Assembly: GCF_001507855.1 (NCBI RefSeq)
Contig: NZ_LGEN01000006.1
Span: 1 to 64,000, forward strand
Source: Halomonas sp. 54_146
Lineage (GTDB): Bacteria > Pseudomonadota > Gammaproteobacteria > Pseudomonadales > Halomonadaceae
Reading direction: 5' to 3'
Length of the DNA: 64,000 bases
Shown here: in pieces, positions 44,520-55,058 of the stretch
Position numbering within the stretch: position 1 is the stretch's first letter
How the letters are laid out: the number at the start of each line of letters is the position of its first letter
Notes under the pieces: model-generated
Told to the model about the DNA's origin: nothing
What the model saw: only the letters and a program-made list of their open reading frames with translations
The model's database searches: none
Program-made: the position numbers and the translations under genes

Positions 44520-46861
44520 TGACCGAGTGAGAATTGGAAGAACTGTGTATCGTCACCACTCTCATCGTTCAATGGCTCGGCAACGCTGAAGGTCAACGGG
44601 CCAACCGGCGTTAGCCAAGAAAGGCCAATACCGACGCTGTAGCGCAAATCGCCTAAATCAACACCCGAGCTGCACTGCTGGCGAGCGGCGTCTTCTGCCA
44701 GAACATCGTAGCAAGAGCTTAAGAAGGTATTACCACCATCCAGAAATAGCGATGTTTGCAGCGCCCGCTGATCTTCAATAAAGGGCAGCGGGAAGATAAT
44801 TTCGGCGCTGCCTTCGATGGAAACGTTGCCGCCTAAGGTGCGATCACGGCCACCTTCATTAGCAGGCGTAGTGCGCTGCCCAAGTGTATTAGAGGTGTAA
44901 CCACGAACCGAGCCTAACCCGCCCGCGTAGAAGTTTTCATAGAACGGGAACGGATCGTTACCACCCAACGTATCGGCATAGCCAACGTTACCGGTAAATT
45001 TGAATGCGAAGGACTCGTCATTATTGATCGGGAAAAACTGCTGAGCACGGGCACGCAGCTTGTAGTACTCCGCATCGCTACCCGGCACACCCGTTTCCAC
45101 TGACAAACGCTGGTAATTGCCCGCTGTCGGCATAACCCCACGGTTAAGGTTATTACGCGTCCAGCTTGCCGTTAGCTTGAGACTTTGGGCATCTTCACCT
45201 TGATCTTCTACATAGCGGCGAATTTCTGAAGCAGTATCGAAATAAGTCTTAACCGTCAGGTCTTCAACGCTGGCACCAAAGTTAAGCCTTGATAGCTCGC
45301 TGATAGGATAACCAAAGTTAATCCCCGCACCGTAAGCATCGGTTGAGAACGTTGAGATATCGGAATCGGCGTAATCGGTTTCGCGGTAAAAAACATTATA
45401 ACCACGAGAAATGCCGTCCAGCGTCCAGTAGGGGTCGGTAAAGCCGAAGTTTACGCTGGTAAAGGTGTCGCTGCGCTGAGCACCGATATTGACGCGATTA
45501 CCCGTGCCCAGGAAGTTATTCTGCGATAGGCCTACGCCGTAAATAACGCCGGCACTTTGCGAGAAACCCACACTCGCAGAAATAGAGCCGGAAGGCTGTT
45601 CTTCAACGTTGTAGGTGACATCCAATAAATCTGGCTCGCCAGGAACAGGCTGGGTATCTACTTCTACCTGGCTGAAGAAGCCAAGGCGTTCTAGACGTTG
45701 ACGCGATTGCGTGATGGCTTCGGTGGAGGCCGGCGCGCCTTCTAGTTGAATCATCTCACGACGTAATACTTCATCTTGCGTGGTGGTATTGCCAAAGAAC
45801 TCAATACGCCGCACATAGGCGCGTTCGCCAGCATTCACCGCCATGACAAGATCGACGGTTTCACCGTCATCTAACATTTCAGGCACACCCTGAATATTAG
45901 CAAACGCAAAACCCTCAGCCCCTAAGCGCTGGCGCAGTGCTTCCGTTGAAGTATTCACATCGCTACGGGAGAAAATCTCACCCTCTTTCACCGTAAGCAG
46001 CTGGCGCGCTTCATTTTCGCTGATCTGCAGATCACCCGCGAAACGAATGTCACCTACGCGATATTGATTCCCCTCATCAACATTGAGGGTAATGAAAATC
46101 TCGGATTTCTCAGGGCCAATGGATACCTGGGTAGAGGTAACATCAAAGTTGACATAGCCACGATCCAGGTAGAAAGAGCGCAAACGCTCAATGTCACCGG
46201 AGAGTGCTTCACGGGAGTATTCATCTTTTGAAAACCAGCCAAAAAAGCGTCCTGGCTGGTCATTGAGTTCAAACACGCCACGCAGCGTTTCATCGTCAAA
46301 CGCTTCGTTGCCGACAATATTGATTTGCCGAATCTTGGCCACTTCACCTTCGTTGATCGTGATATTGACCTGAACCCGGCCTTCATCAACTTCTTCAACG
46401 TCGGTATCGATGCTAGCGCTGTAGCGGCCCTGGGACTGGTAAACGCCTTCTAACTCGCGCTGAATCTCTTCCAGCGTGGAAAGCTCTAATACCTGGCCTT
46501 CAGAAAGGCCCGATTGGCGAAGCCCGTTGCGCAAATCGTCTTCAGATATTTGGTCGTTACCACTGATCTGTAGCCGCGCAATGGTCGGCCGCTCAACCAC
46601 TTGAATGACGAGAATATCCCCCTCGCGCACTAGCGAGACATCGTCAAACAGCCCTGTGGCAAATAAGTCACGCGCGGCGGCGGCCAACTGCGCTTCGCTC
46701 ACACGCTCATTGGCGCTCACCGGAAATGCATTAAAGACCGAGGCGGCAGATACCCGCTGTAGTCCTTCCACTCGAATGTCTGAAACATCAAAGGATTGTG
46801 CCTGGGCACCGCTGGTGCCTGCCAGCAAAAGTGCCGCCATTCCAAGGGTCTTGATTTTCAT
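44510..46861 (-). CDS. bamA: Outer membrane protein assembly factor BamA
   Basis: Omp85 insertase that folds beta-barrel proteins into the outer membrane. The 783-residue product has a signal peptide (cleavage after AQA, about residue 21), five POTRA domains (about 24-420), and a 16-stranded barrel with VRGY in SVRGYTSNTL (the L6 lock) and a C-terminal aromatic (SLGQTF). Follows rseP on the minus strand, before skp. The 3' end including the stop is tandemly duplicated downstream. Confidence 0.97.
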   Translation of the reverse strand: MKIKTLGMAALLLAGTSGAQAQSFDVSDIRVEGLQRVSAASVFNAFPVSANERVSEAQLAAAARDLFATGLFDDVSLVREGDILVIQVVERPTIARLQISGNDQISEDDLRNGLRQSGLSEGQVLELSTLEEIQRELEGVYQSQGRYSASIDTDVEEVDEGRVQVNITINEGEVAKIRQINIVGNEAFDDETLRGVFELNDQPGRFFGWFSKDEYSREALSGDIERLRSFYLDRGYVNFDVTSTQVSIGPEKSEIFITLNVDEGNQYRVGDIRFAGDLQISENEARQLLTVKEGEIFSRSDVNTSTEALRQRLGAEGFAFANIQGVPEMLDDGETVDLVMAVNAGERAYVRRIEFFGNTTTQDEVLRREMIQLEGAPASTEAITQSRQRLERLGFFSQVEVDTQPVPGEPDLLDVTYNVEEQPSGSISASVGFSQSAGVIYGVGLSQNNFLGTGNRVNIGAQRSDTFTSVNFGFTDPYWTLDGISRGYNVFYRETDYADSDISTFSTDAYGAGINFGYPISELSRLNFGASVEDLTVKTYFDTASEIRRYVEDQGEDAQSLKLTASWTRNNLNRGVMPTAGNYQRLSVETGVPGSDAEYYKLRARAQQFFPINNDESFAFKFTGNVGYADTLGGNDPFPFYENFYAGGLGSVRGYTSNTLGQRTTPANEGGRDRTLGGNVSIEGSAEIIFPLPFIEDQRALQTSLFLDGGNTFLSSCYDVLAEDAARQQCSSGVDLGDLRYSVGIGLSWLTPVGPLTFSVAEPLNDESGDDTQFFQFSLGQTF

Positions 46862-46961
46862 GCAGTCAATTCGCTCGCGTTGGTCTGCCCATCATTCCAG
46901 AAAGGCACCATATACATTTGTGCAGGCAGATGACAAGGCATCCTGCGCGCTACACGCGTCA

Positions 46962-48320
46962 TTACCACAGGCGCATCAGATCAAAATAGAGGGCCATCAA
47001 CATTAGGGTACCGACCATGGCAAGCCCAATGCGTAATCCTACCGCTTGCGTTTTTTCAGATACTGGCCGCCCACGCACAACCTCCATAAAATAATAGAGC
47101 AAGTGGCCACCATCGAGCACCGGGATCGGCAGTAAGTTAAGCACCCCAAGGCTGATAGAAAGATACGCTAGAAAGCCGACAAACGCTTCCATCCCCGCAC
47201 GTGCCGAGTCACCAGAAATCTGTGCAATGGTAATCGGCCCCGATAAATTGGACGGCGAAATAAGCCCTACCAACATTTTTCGGATGGCATCGACGGTTAG
47301 CAGCGTCATCTCGCCGGTGCGTGAAAGCGCCTGCCCCACCGCCTCGATGGGGCCATAACGAATTTCACGCTGAAACTCTGCCGGCCATTCGACTTGCTGG
47401 GCACCTGCGCCGATATAACCAATTTCAACCCCGGTTTCTAGGCTGTTTCGCCCTGGGGTCAAGTCGGCGGAGAACTGCTCACCCCCACGCTCGTAAGTCA
47501 GCTGCAGCGTTTGATCAGGGTTGCCCCGCACGATATTAACGAAGTGCATCCAATCATCCACGGGCTCGCCATTGACCGCCACCATGGCATCGCCAGGCAT
47601 AAGGCCGGCTCGCTCTGCGGCTTCTCCGCTAACCACCTGACCTAAGATAGCAGGAAAATCAGGCTGCCAAGGAGTGATACCCAGTGTTTGCAACGGCTGC
47701 GGAGGGTCTTGGCGCACCAGATAATCGGTGACTGGCAACGTATAACGCTGCGCTTCCGTCGCCCCTTCAGGGCGTGCCTCGACACTTAGTTCGCCGCTAA
47801 AACCAATAATCGATACAAGCTTCAGATTGACATCTTCCCAAGAGCGCATTTCATCGCCTTGGATAGCAACAATCTCAGCGCCCTGTGCAAGCCCCGCTTG
47901 TTGGGCAGGCGAGTTAGGCGCAACGTTGCCCACCATCGGTGAGACCACCGTAGTGCCCGCTACAAATAACGCCCAATAGGCCACAATCGCCAGCAAAAAG
48001 TTAGCGATAGGGCCGGCCGCTACAATCGCAATGCGCTGCCAAACGGTCTTGCGGTTAAACGCCTGGTCGAGCTGATCGTCAGGTACCGGCGCCTCACGCT
48101 CGTCGAGCATTTTGACGTAGCCGCCCAGCGGAATTGCAGCAATCGCGTACTCGGTGCCCTGGCGATCAACCCGCGACCAAAGCGGTTTGCCAAAGCCCAC
48201 CGAAAAACGCAGCACCTTGACACCACAGCGCCGCGCTACCCAAAAGTGACCGAACTCGTGAAACGTCACCAGCAGGCCGAGCACCACAATCACCGCTAAA
48301 ATATTTTGTATCAGGCCCAC
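46962..48320 (-). CDS. rseP: Site-2 intramembrane zinc protease RseP
   Basis: Cleaves the anti-sigma factor RseA within the membrane to release sigma E. The 452-residue product has the zinc motif HEFGH at 21-25 in the first helix, two periplasmic PDZ domains (about 110-210 and 215-300), and the third zinc-ligand motif LPIPVLDGGHLLYY near residue 400. Between dxr and bamA, as in most gammaproteobacteria. Confidence 0.97.
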   Translation of the reverse strand: MGLIQNILAVIVVLGLLVTFHEFGHFWVARRCGVKVLRFSVGFGKPLWSRVDRQGTEYAIAAIPLGGYVKMLDEREAPVPDDQLDQAFNRKTVWQRIAIVAAGPIANFLLAIVAYWALFVAGTTVVSPMVGNVAPNSPAQQAGLAQGAEIVAIQGDEMRSWEDVNLKLVSIIGFSGELSVEARPEGATEAQRYTLPVTDYLVRQDPPQPLQTLGITPWQPDFPAILGQVVSGEAAERAGLMPGDAMVAVNGEPVDDWMHFVNIVRGNPDQTLQLTYERGGEQFSADLTPGRNSLETGVEIGYIGAGAQQVEWPAEFQREIRYGPIEAVGQALSRTGEMTLLTVDAIRKMLVGLISPSNLSGPITIAQISGDSARAGMEAFVGFLAYLSISLGVLNLLPIPVLDGGHLLYYFMEVVRGRPVSEKTQAVGLRIGLAMVGTLMLMALYFDLMRLW

Positions 48321-48367
48321 ACTACACTCCTTAACGCCCCGCTTTTAACGACCAGCCCAGCGAATGC

Positions 48368-49570
48368 TTAAGCAGACCACTTTGCCACCAGTTCTAGCGC
48401 CTGATCTCGCGCCCATTGATCGGTGGCTAATACGCTTTCAAGGCTATCAACGTGCCCTTGATGGGGCCGTGACAGCACCTCTGCCACCAGCTGCCCGATC
48501 GCTGGAAAACTAATCCGGCGCTGCAGAAAGGCGTCAACCGCTACTTCATTGGTTGCGTTCAATACCACCGGTGCCATGCCGCCCTGCTGCATCGCGCCAC
48601 GGGCGAGGCCTAAGCACGGAAAGCGGGCTTCATCGGGCGCTTCAAAATCAAGCCGTGCGACCTGAAAAAGATCCAGCGTTTCAACACCGGCGTCAATACG
48701 TTCAGGCCAAGCGAGCCCATAGGCAATGGGCGTGCGCATGTCTGGGTTGCCTAGTTGGGCAATCACTGACCCATCGTGGTAGGCCGCCATGGAGTGAATC
48801 ACGCTTTGCGGGTGCACCACCACCTGGATTTGTTCTGGGGTGGCATCAAACAGCCAGCAGGCCTCAATCAACTCCAGGCCTTTGTTCATCAGCGTGGCGC
48901 TATCGACCGAAATTTTGCGCCCCATTGACCAGTTCGGGTGAGCGCAGGCTTGCTCGGGAGTGACATTGGCAATATCAGCCTGGCTCCAGGTACGAAATGG
49001 CCCGCCAGAGGCAGTTAGCAGAAGCTGGCGAACGCCATGTTGGGCAAGGCCGCCACGATGCTCTGCTGGTAGACACTGGTAAATGGCATTATGTTCGGAA
49101 TCAATCGGCAATAGCGTTGCGCCTGCGCGGGAAACGGCGTCCATAAACAGCGCGCCGCTCATTACCAGCGCTTCTTTATTGGCCAGCAGCACACGCTTTC
49201 CCGCCTCAGCAGCGGCCAGCGCAGGCAGCAAGCCAGCTGCCCCCACAATCGCCGCCATCACGCAATCAACGCTCTCGTCCCGGGCAACCTCACACAGTGC
49301 CTCTGGCCCAGCATTCACCTCGGTAGGCTGCCCAGCTTGTTTGAGCTGTAGACGTAGCCAGGCAGCGTCAGCTTCATCATCCAGCACGGCAACGGATGGC
49401 CGATGCACCAGGCATTGCGCAAGCAGCGATTCTTTCGAGGTGTGTGCAGTAAGCGCGTGGACGCTATAGCGCTCAGGGTGGCGGCCAATCACATCCAGCG
49501 TGCTGGTGCCAATGGAGCCTGTCGACCCAAGCACCGTCACCCGCTGCCGCCTGTAAGGTTGAGGGCTCAT
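48368..49570 (-). CDS. dxr: 1-deoxy-D-xylulose 5-phosphate reductoisomerase
   Basis: Second step of the MEP isoprenoid pathway, NADPH-dependent. The 400-residue product has the NADPH motif [28 protein letters not shown], the catalytic [15 protein letters not shown], and [11 protein letters not shown] with the substrate loop, plus [18 protein letters not shown]. Overlaps cdsA by 4 nt (ATGA). It supplies precursors for UppS two genes upstream. Confidence 0.97.
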   Translation of the reverse strand: MSPQPYRRQRVTVLGSTGSIGTSTLDVIGRHPERYSVHALTAHTSKESLLAQCLVHRPSVAVLDDEADAAWLRLQLKQAGQPTEVNAGPEALCEVARDESVDCVMAAIVGAAGLLPALAAAEAGKRVLLANKEALVMSGALFMDAVSRAGATLLPIDSEHNAIYQCLPAEHRGGLAQHGVRQLLLTASGGPFRTWSQADIANVTPEQACAHPNWSMGRKISVDSATLMNKGLELIEACWLFDATPEQIQVVVHPQSVIHSMAAYHDGSVIAQLGNPDMRTPIAYGLAWPERIDAGVETLDLFQVARLDFEAPDEARFPCLGLARGAMQQGGMAPVVLNATNEVAVDAFLQRRISFPAIGQLVAEVLSRPHQGHVDSLESVLATDQWARDQALELVAKWSA

Positions 49571-50397
49571 ACAGGCGACCCCTGAGCCAGCACATCAACC
49601 AACACCTGAATATAGAACAACGCAAACAGCGGAATGGCCGCCGTAAGGCTATCAATGCGGTCTAACACGCCACCGTGGCCAGGCAGTAATTGGCTTGAAT
49701 CTTTAATATTGCGATAGCGCTTCAGCATACTTTCCAACAGATCACCGAGCACCGAGATCAGGGTGACCAGCGCGGTAATAACAACAAGAGCTGCCCCGCC
49801 CACCACGCCTAGGGACTGCCAAAACGCAAACGCCAGTGCCAATAGCGACGTGGCGAAAAGCCCACCAAAAACACCTTCCCAGGACTTACCGGGGCTAACC
49901 CGGGGGGCGAGTTTGCGCTTACCCCAGCGGCGGCCTGCGAAATAGGCACCGATGTCAGCCGTCCAGACCAGTAACAGCACAAATAGCAGCCAAATAGCCC
50001 CGCTGTCGCGCAGCACATTAAAGCCTACCCAGCAGGGCAGCAGCACCCATAACCCCATTAACAGCCGCCGCGACGTTGCCTGCCACTGCTGGCTTGCCTG
50101 TGGATATTGGGTGACCCAATACAGATTAACCAGCCACCCTGCAGCCGCCAACCACAGCGGCCAAACGGCCAACGCCGCACCGCTTAACCACATGACCACC
50201 ATCACAAGCGCCATGCCCGCGACTATTTGCAGGCGGGGACCTTGACGAGTCACACCCGCTAAATTGGCCCACTCCCATGTGCCTAGCAGGACAATGAGTG
50301 CCGTAAACAGCGCAAAAGCGCCGCCGTCTAACCCAAACAGGCCAGCCAGCACCAGCGGTGCTAGCCAGGCTGCGGTGATAATTCGCTGTTTAAGCAC
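49567..50397 (-). CDS. cdsA: Phosphatidate cytidylyltransferase
   Basis: Makes CDP-diacylglycerol, the branch point of phospholipid synthesis. The 276-residue integral membrane protein has about eight helices and the C-terminal CdsA signature in [37 protein letters not shown], with the metal-binding aspartates. It overlaps uppS by 8 nt upstream and dxr by 4 nt downstream, so the three are translationally coupled. Confidence 0.96.
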   Translation of the reverse strand: MLKQRIITAAWLAPLVLAGLFGLDGGAFALFTALIVLLGTWEWANLAGVTRQGPRLQIVAGMALVMVVMWLSGAALAVWPLWLAAAGWLVNLYWVTQYPQASQQWQATSRRLLMGLWVLLPCWVGFNVLRDSGAIWLLFVLLLVWTADIGAYFAGRRWGKRKLAPRVSPGKSWEGVFGGLFATSLLALAFAFWQSLGVVGGAALVVITALVTLISVLGDLLESMLKRYRNIKDSSQLLPGHGGVLDRIDSLTAAIPLFALFYIQVLVDVLAQGSPV

Positions 50398-51178
50398 CTT
50401 GCGCCTCTATTTGTTCGTCCGTCATACCGAAACGACGACGACGCTGACAGAAGTCGTTTAACGCCGCATCAAACGCTTCTGCGCCGAAATCGGGCCATAG
50501 CAGCGGGGAAAAGTGCAGTTCAGCATAGGCCAATTGCCAAAGCATAAAGTTAGATAACCGCTGCTCACCGCTGGTACGAATACATAAATCGACCGGCGGG
50601 ACGTCATCAATCCCTATTGCGTTATCGAAGCAAGCCTCATCAATCGCTGAAGGCGCCAATTCACCCGCCGCCACTTGTTCGGCTAACGTGCGTGCAGCAC
50701 GCACGATATCCCACTGCCCGCCGTAGTTGGCAGCAATGATTAAATGCATCCCTGTGTTTTGCGCGGTTAGCGCTTCGGCACGCTGGATATGTTTTTGTAT
50801 CGCATGAGAAAAGCCACGCTGCTCACCTATGATTGATAGGCGGACATTGCGCTCATTGAGCTTTTTGACTTCACGCTTGAGCGCCATCAAAAATAGCTCC
50901 ATCAACGCGTTAACTTCTGCAGCTGGGCGCTTCCAATTTTCACTGGAGAACGCAAACAGGCTGAGTGTTTGCACTTCACGCTCAGCGGCTCGCTGAATCA
51001 CCGCACGAACGGTTTCGACACCGGCCCGATGCCCGCGAACACCTGACAGCCCACGCGCGCGCGCCCAGCGATTATTGCCATCCATAATAATAGCAACGTG
51101 AGACGGCGGGGCTTCGCCGGCCAGAGAAAAAGCGCTGGCGTCATCCGGCGGTTGTTCAGGAAGCTGCGGTGACGTCAT
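50390..51178 (-). CDS. uppS: Undecaprenyl diphosphate synthase
   Basis: cis-prenyltransferase making the C55 lipid carrier for peptidoglycan and O-antigen. The 262-residue product has the catalytic D33 in HVAIIMDGNNRWARARG, GHRAGVETVRAV, LFAFSSENWKRP, and the C-terminal RTSGEQRLSNFMLWQLAYAELHF. ATG at 51178 with GAGA upstream is preferred; a TTG five codons earlier has no ribosome site. It has a longer than usual Pro/Asp-rich N-terminal tail of about 25 residues. Confidence 0.96.
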   Translation of the reverse strand: MTSPQLPEQPPDDASAFSLAGEAPPSHVAIIMDGNNRWARARGLSGVRGHRAGVETVRAVIQRAAEREVQTLSLFAFSSENWKRPAAEVNALMELFLMALKREVKKLNERNVRLSIIGEQRGFSHAIQKHIQRAEALTAQNTGMHLIIAANYGGQWDIVRAARTLAEQVAAGELAPSAIDEACFDNAIGIDDVPPVDLCIRTSGEQRLSNFMLWQLAYAELHFSPLLWPDFGAEAFDAALNDFCQRRRRFGMTDEQIEAQGA

Positions 51179-51271
51179 AGATTCTCGCACCAAAAGTCAG
51201 TCATAAAAAAACCGGCCAGTGTGTGGCAAAACGGGCAGCATAAGCTGCCCGCGGCTGCATAAAGCACAGGT

Positions 51272-51829
51272 TTACACCTGCATAAGGTCCTGCTCTTTTG
51301 CGGCCAGCGCTTTATCGATCTCAGCGATATATTTGTCGGTCAGCTTTTGAATTTCATCTTCACCTTGGCGCTGATCGTCTTCGGTGATGTCTTTATCTTT
51401 TAACAACGACTTGAAGTCACCGTTGGCATCACGGCGCACGTTGCGCACGGCAACGCGAGCGTTCTCAGCTTCGCTACGCGCTTGCTTGATATACCCTTTG
51501 CGGGTTTCTTCAGTGAGCATCGGCATCGGCACACGAATCACGTTGCCAGCACTGGCCGGGTTCAGGCCCAAATCAGAGGTCATAATGGCTTTTTCGATCT
51601 TTTGCACCATGCCCTGCTCCCAGGGGGCAATGCTCAGCGTGCGGCCATCTTCTACGTTAACCGAAGCCACCTGGCTTAGCGGCACGGGGCTGCCGTAATA
51701 GTCCACGGTCACCGCATCTAAAATACTCGGGTGAGCACGCCCGGTACGAATTTTATTAAAGTTAGTATTCAGCGCCTCAACGCTTTTTTTCATGCGCGAT
51801 TCGGCATCTTTCTTAATATCGTTGATCAC
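51272..51829 (-). CDS. frr: Ribosome recycling factor
   Basis: With EF-G splits post-termination ribosomes. The 185-residue product matches the family length and shows [61 protein letters not shown], and the long three-helix bundle through the C terminus. Between pyrH and uppS; 4 nt from the pyrH stop. Confidence 0.98.
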   Translation of the reverse strand: MINDIKKDAESRMKKSVEALNTNFNKIRTGRAHPSILDAVTVDYYGSPVPLSQVASVNVEDGRTLSIAPWEQGMVQKIEKAIMTSDLGLNPASAGNVIRVPMPMLTEETRKGYIKQARSEAENARVAVRNVRRDANGDFKSLLKDKDITEDDQRQGEDEIQKLTDKYIAEIDKALAAKEQDLMQV

Positions 51830-51833
51830 GTCA

Positions 51834-52613
51834 TTACCCTCTGTATATCAGCGTGCCTTCCTTGCCCCCTACTACCATATTCAGTAGGGCACCAGGCTTA
51901 TTCATATCAAATACCCGCACCGGCATATTATGGTCACGTACCAGGCAGATAGCGGTCAAATCCATAACGCCCAGTTTTTGATCCAAGGCGTCGTCGTAAG
52001 AGAGCTGGTCGTACTTCACAGCGTCCGGATGTTTTACCGGGTCTTTATTATAAACGCCATCCACTTTAGTCGCTTTAATAACCACATCGGCGTCTACTTC
52101 AATACCGCGCAAACAGGCGGCTGAATCGGTAGTAAAGAAAGGATTACCGGTACCTGCAGAGAACAGCACCACATCCCCTGAGGTTAAGTAGCGAATGGCA
52201 GTACGGCGATCGTAGTGCTCGACCACACCGCTCATTGGAATGGCGGACATCACCCGTGAGCGGATATTAGAGCGCTCTAGCGCGTCGCGCATGGCCAGCG
52301 CATTCATGACGGTCGCCAGCATGCCCATGTGGTCACCGGTGACGCGATCCATACCTGCTTCATTGAGCGCTGCGCCACGGAACAAGTTGCCACCGCCAAT
52401 CACAATACCCACTTGCACCCCAATACCGACCAACTGGCCAATTTCCAGCGCCATCCGATCAAGTACTTTAGGGTCAATACCAAAATCGTGCTCACCCATC
52501 AGCGCTTCGCCAGAAAGCTTGAGCAAAATACGTTTATATTTTGACTTCGAGCTCTCTACATTGCCTTTGCTGGGTGCTACGTGGGGGGTAGGCTCTTGAA
52601 CATCACGTGACAT
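51834..52613 (-). CDS. pyrH: UMP kinase
   Basis: Phosphorylates UMP to UDP; hexameric and GTP-activated. The 259-residue product has [55 protein letters not shown], and [18 protein letters not shown], all typical. I start it at ATG 52613 (GGAGAGATACC upstream), which gives a somewhat long N-terminal tail of about 25 residues; an even longer frame has no support. Confidence 0.96.
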   Translation of the reverse strand: MSRDVQEPTPHVAPSKGNVESSKSKYKRILLKLSGEALMGEHDFGIDPKVLDRMALEIGQLVGIGVQVGIVIGGGNLFRGAALNEAGMDRVTGDHMGMLATVMNALAMRDALERSNIRSRVMSAIPMSGVVEHYDRRTAIRYLTSGDVVLFSAGTGNPFFTTDSAACLRGIEVDADVVIKATKVDGVYNKDPVKHPDAVKYDQLSYDDALDQKLGVMDLTAICLVRDHNMPVRVFDMNKPGALLNMVVGGKEGTLIYRG

Positions 52614-52664
52614 GGTATCTCTCCTGAGGCAGACCTGAACACAGGCAGGCGGGGCAGGCTCTTG

Positions 52665-52703
52665 GTATAAAACCAATGTATAAAATCAATGTATAAAACC
52701 AGC
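52665..52703. repeat. 13-bp tandem repeat upstream of pyrH, three copies
   Basis: GTATAAAACCAAT at 52665, GTATAAAATCAAT at 52678 and GTATAAAACCAGC at 52691, spacing exactly 13. AT-rich, in the tsf-pyrH gap, where a pyrH promoter would lie. Confidence 0.9.
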
Positions 52704-52765
52704 TATATAAGCGCCGATTACCAGCATTTTGCTAGCGTTGATTATACAAGAGCCGGATACGCGAA

Positions 52766-52796
52766 GGCGTGCGCTCGCGCGCACGCCATCTTTTTT
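52766..52796 (+). terminator. Strong GC hairpin in the tsf-pyrH gap
   Basis: A 9-bp stem GGCGTGCGC / GCGCACGCC with loop TCGC. The T run (ATCTTTTTT) follows on the plus strand; on the minus strand, the direction of tsf, the stem is preceded by A residues and followed only by TTCG. It may terminate antisense transcription, or weakly terminate tsf. Confidence 0.5.
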
Positions 52797-52811
52797 CTGA
52801 AACCTCTGACC

Positions 52812-53681
52812 TTAGCGACGGCCAGCCTGTTCCATAACTTCTTTAGCAAAGTCGACTTCTTCTTTCTCGATACCTTCGCCCACTTCAAAGCGAGTGAAGC
52901 CAACGACTTCACCGCCCGCTGCTTTAACGAACTCAGCTACAGACTGGTTGGGGTCTTTCACAAACGGCTGCTCGGTCAGGCTGTTTTCTGCCAGGTACTT
53001 TTTCAAGCGACCCTGAACCATCTTCTCAGCGATTTGCTCTGGCTTACCGGCCATATCCGGCTGGGCGAGAATAATCGCTTTTTCCTGATCCAACTGCTCT
53101 TGGGGCATATCGGCAGGATGGGCAACTGCAGGGTTGATTGCCGCTACGTGCATGGCAACGTCTTTTGCAGCTTCTGACGTGCCGCCTGTCAGCACAGTCA
53201 AAACACCAATGCGGCCACCGTGGACGTATTCGCCCACCAGGCCACCGTCAGTGGCGTTGACAACAACGGCACGACGCACGCCGATGTTCTCACCGATTTT
53301 CTGTACCAGCTGCTCACGAGCCGTTTCCAGTTCGCCCGCCATTACAGCGGCGACATCTTCACTTTTCGCCGCAAAGAAAGCACCGGCGATTTTGTCAGCA
53401 AACGCAATGAAGTTGTCATCACGAGCAACAAAGTCAGTTTCGGAGTTAATTTCAACCATCACGCCGTAGCTGCCGTCTTCCGCTACGCGCGTTACCACCA
53501 CACCTTCTGCGGCGATACGGTCGGCTTTCTTCGCCGCTTTAAGGCCTGAATTTTTGCGCAGGTTTTCAATGGCTACTTCGATATCACCGTCGGTTTCGGT
53601 GAGTGCTTTTTTACACTCCATCATGCCGAGACCGGTACGTTCGCGAAGTTCCTTGACCTGAGAGGCGCTAATAGCTGCCAT
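52812..53681 (-). CDS. tsf: Elongation factor Ts
   Basis: Nucleotide exchange factor for EF-Tu. The 289-residue product starts [27 protein letters not shown], the conserved N-terminal domain, with [10 protein letters not shown] and the dimerisation region following; the C-terminal [13 protein letters not shown] segment is typical. The rpsB-tsf-pyrH-frr order is near universal in bacteria. Confidence 0.98.
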   Translation of the reverse strand: MAAISASQVKELRERTGLGMMECKKALTETDGDIEVAIENLRKNSGLKAAKKADRIAAEGVVVTRVAEDGSYGVMVEINSETDFVARDDNFIAFADKIAGAFFAAKSEDVAAVMAGELETAREQLVQKIGENIGVRRAVVVNATDGGLVGEYVHGGRIGVLTVLTGGTSEAAKDVAMHVAAINPAVAHPADMPQEQLDQEKAIILAQPDMAGKPEQIAEKMVQGRLKKYLAENSLTEQPFVKDPNQSVAEFVKAAGGEVVGFTRFEVGEGIEKEEVDFAKEVMEQAGRR

Positions 53682-53708
53682 GAGAATTCACCTCTGAAAT
53701 GGTTCTTT

Positions 53709-53734
53709 GAGAGTTAGACGATGAGAGTTAGACG
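53709..53734. repeat. 14-bp tandem duplication upstream of tsf
   Basis: GAGAGTTAGACG occurs at 53709 and, 14 bp later, at 53723, in the tsf leader. Confidence 0.85.
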
Positions 53735-53874
53735 CAGCACAGAGTATAGGCATGATAAATGACCATCACGTATCACTCTGTGTTACGGGGCCGGCGTTCA
53801 GCAGCCGGCAAATTCGTCCCGCTAGACGCCTCACTTATGGTGGGTAACCACCAGCGAGAAGCCTGTAGCGGGAA

Positions 53875-53895
53875 AAAGGGGGCATAGCCCCCTTT
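53875..53895 (-). terminator. Rho-independent terminator in the rpsB-tsf gap
   Basis: AAAGGGGGC / GCCCCCTTT stem with a 3-nt loop; on the minus strand it is followed by a T5 run. It lies after rpsB and would reduce read-through into tsf, which fits the known partial termination between these genes in other bacteria. Confidence 0.75.
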
Positions 53896-53943
53896 ATCGT
53901 GATGCGGCACTGCCTGCTCACCGCACCCACCGCTGCCCTTAGC

Positions 53944-53994
53944 TTACTCGGCAGCAGCGTTGTCTGCCCTTACTCAGCAGCAGTGTTGTCTGCA
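53944..53994. repeat. 26-bp tandem duplication of the rpsB 3' end with stop codon
   Basis: The last eight rpsB codons plus TAA (minus strand GCAGACAACACTGCTGCTGA-GTAA) are repeated 26 bp downstream as GCAGACAACGCTGCTGCCGA-GTAA. Two transitions separate the copies, both at third codon positions. Confidence 0.92.
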
Positions 53995-54713
53995 GCGGCT
54001 TCTTCAGTCACTTCAACAAACTCTTCAGCGTTGGCTTCTTTGGCACGGCCACACGCATCCGCAATCGCTTTTACGTAGATCTGAATAGCGCGGATAGAGT
54101 CATCGTTGCCTGGGATCACGTAATCAACGCCATCGGGGTTGGAGTTAGTATCCACCACGCCGATAACCGGGATGCCCAGCTTGTTAGCTTCGTTGATCGC
54201 GATACGCTCATGGTCAACGTCGATGACAAACAGCGCGTCCGGAAGGCCGCCCATGTTCTTGATGCCGCCGATAGAACGCTCAAGCTTGTCCTGCTCGCGA
54301 GTCGCCATCAAGACTTCTTTTTTGGTCAGCTTCTCGAACGTGCCGTCTTCGCGCATGGTTTCAAGATCACGCAGACGCTTAATGGACTGACGAATGGTCT
54401 TGAAGTTAGTCAACATACCGCCCAACCAGCGATGGTTGACGAACGGCTGACCAGCACGGTTCGCTTCTTCTTTAATTACCTTGCTAGCGCTGCGCTTGGT
54501 GCCAACAAACAAAATTTTGTTGTTGGATGCCGCCATCTTCTCAACCACACCGATCGCTTCGTTCAGCGCCGGAAGCGTGTGCTCAAGGTTGATGATGTGA
54601 ATCTTGTTGCGCGCACCGAAGATAAATTTGCTCATTTTCGGGTTCCAGTACTTAGTCTGGTGACCGAAGTGAGCACCTGCTTTCAGCAGGTCACGCATAT
54701 TGACGTGAGACAT
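53970..54713 (-). CDS. rpsB: 30S ribosomal protein S2
   Basis: Small-subunit protein that assembles late and recruits S1. The 247-residue product has [47 protein letters not shown] and [48 protein letters not shown], all standard. The C-terminal tail is acidic and Ala-rich and ends within a tandem repeat that duplicates it and the stop codon. Confidence 0.98.
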   Translation of the reverse strand: MSHVNMRDLLKAGAHFGHQTKYWNPKMSKFIFGARNKIHIINLEHTLPALNEAIGVVEKMAASNNKILFVGTKRSASKVIKEEANRAGQPFVNHRWLGGMLTNFKTIRQSIKRLRDLETMREDGTFEKLTKKEVLMATREQDKLERSIGGIKNMGGLPDALFVIDVDHERIAINEANKLGIPVIGVVDTNSNPDGVDYVIPGNDDSIRAIQIYVKAIADACGRAKEANAEEFVEVTEEAAADNTAAE

Positions 54714-54715
54714 GA

Positions 54716-54800
54716 TAAAACTCCTAAAACTCGGGTTAGGCCTCCACGCACCCCATGGATCCGACCGTTAGCCACGTTAAACGCTGCCAGCGGCACCCGG
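54716..54800 (-). ncRNA. Candidate rpsB leader (t44/S2 leader type)
   Basis: The region just upstream of rpsB on the minus strand contains GGGGTGCGTGGAGGCC followed by a short hairpin-forming segment and TAGGAG before the ATG. It resembles the S2-responsive leader found before rpsB in gammaproteobacteria, which mediates autoregulation. The match is from memory of the consensus and the fold was not computed. Confidence 0.45.
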
Positions 54801-55058
54801 GACCATGTGTCGGTGCATGTGTGTTTTTAAGGCTTGATATAGTGATTGACGCCAACAGTGCGCCCCTTCGTGGCACACTGCCTATTGACTGCCCTACCCT
54901 GCTGCGTACCTCCTAGCCAACAAAGAAGCTCGGAATCACGATTGCAGGAAAGCGCGCGGCTTTATACCATAGATCATCGCCAAGATGAAGCCGCATCCCG
55001 TTTGACGGCTTTAATTAGCACCCTTGAATTTTCCATTTTGAATCCATATCGAGCCTTC
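54801..55058. promoter_or_regulatory. Divergent region rpsB/map
   Basis: Contains the outward promoters of rpsB (-) and map (+). TTGATA and related AT-rich boxes occur near 54835-54850, but I could not settle a -35/-10 pair. An in-frame extension of map into this region has no ribosome site and is not coding. Confidence 0.4.

Noticed and set aside
54846-55058. In-frame N-terminal extension of map
   Set aside because: No family similarity in the extension and no ribosome site; the ATG at 55059 gives the standard N terminus.
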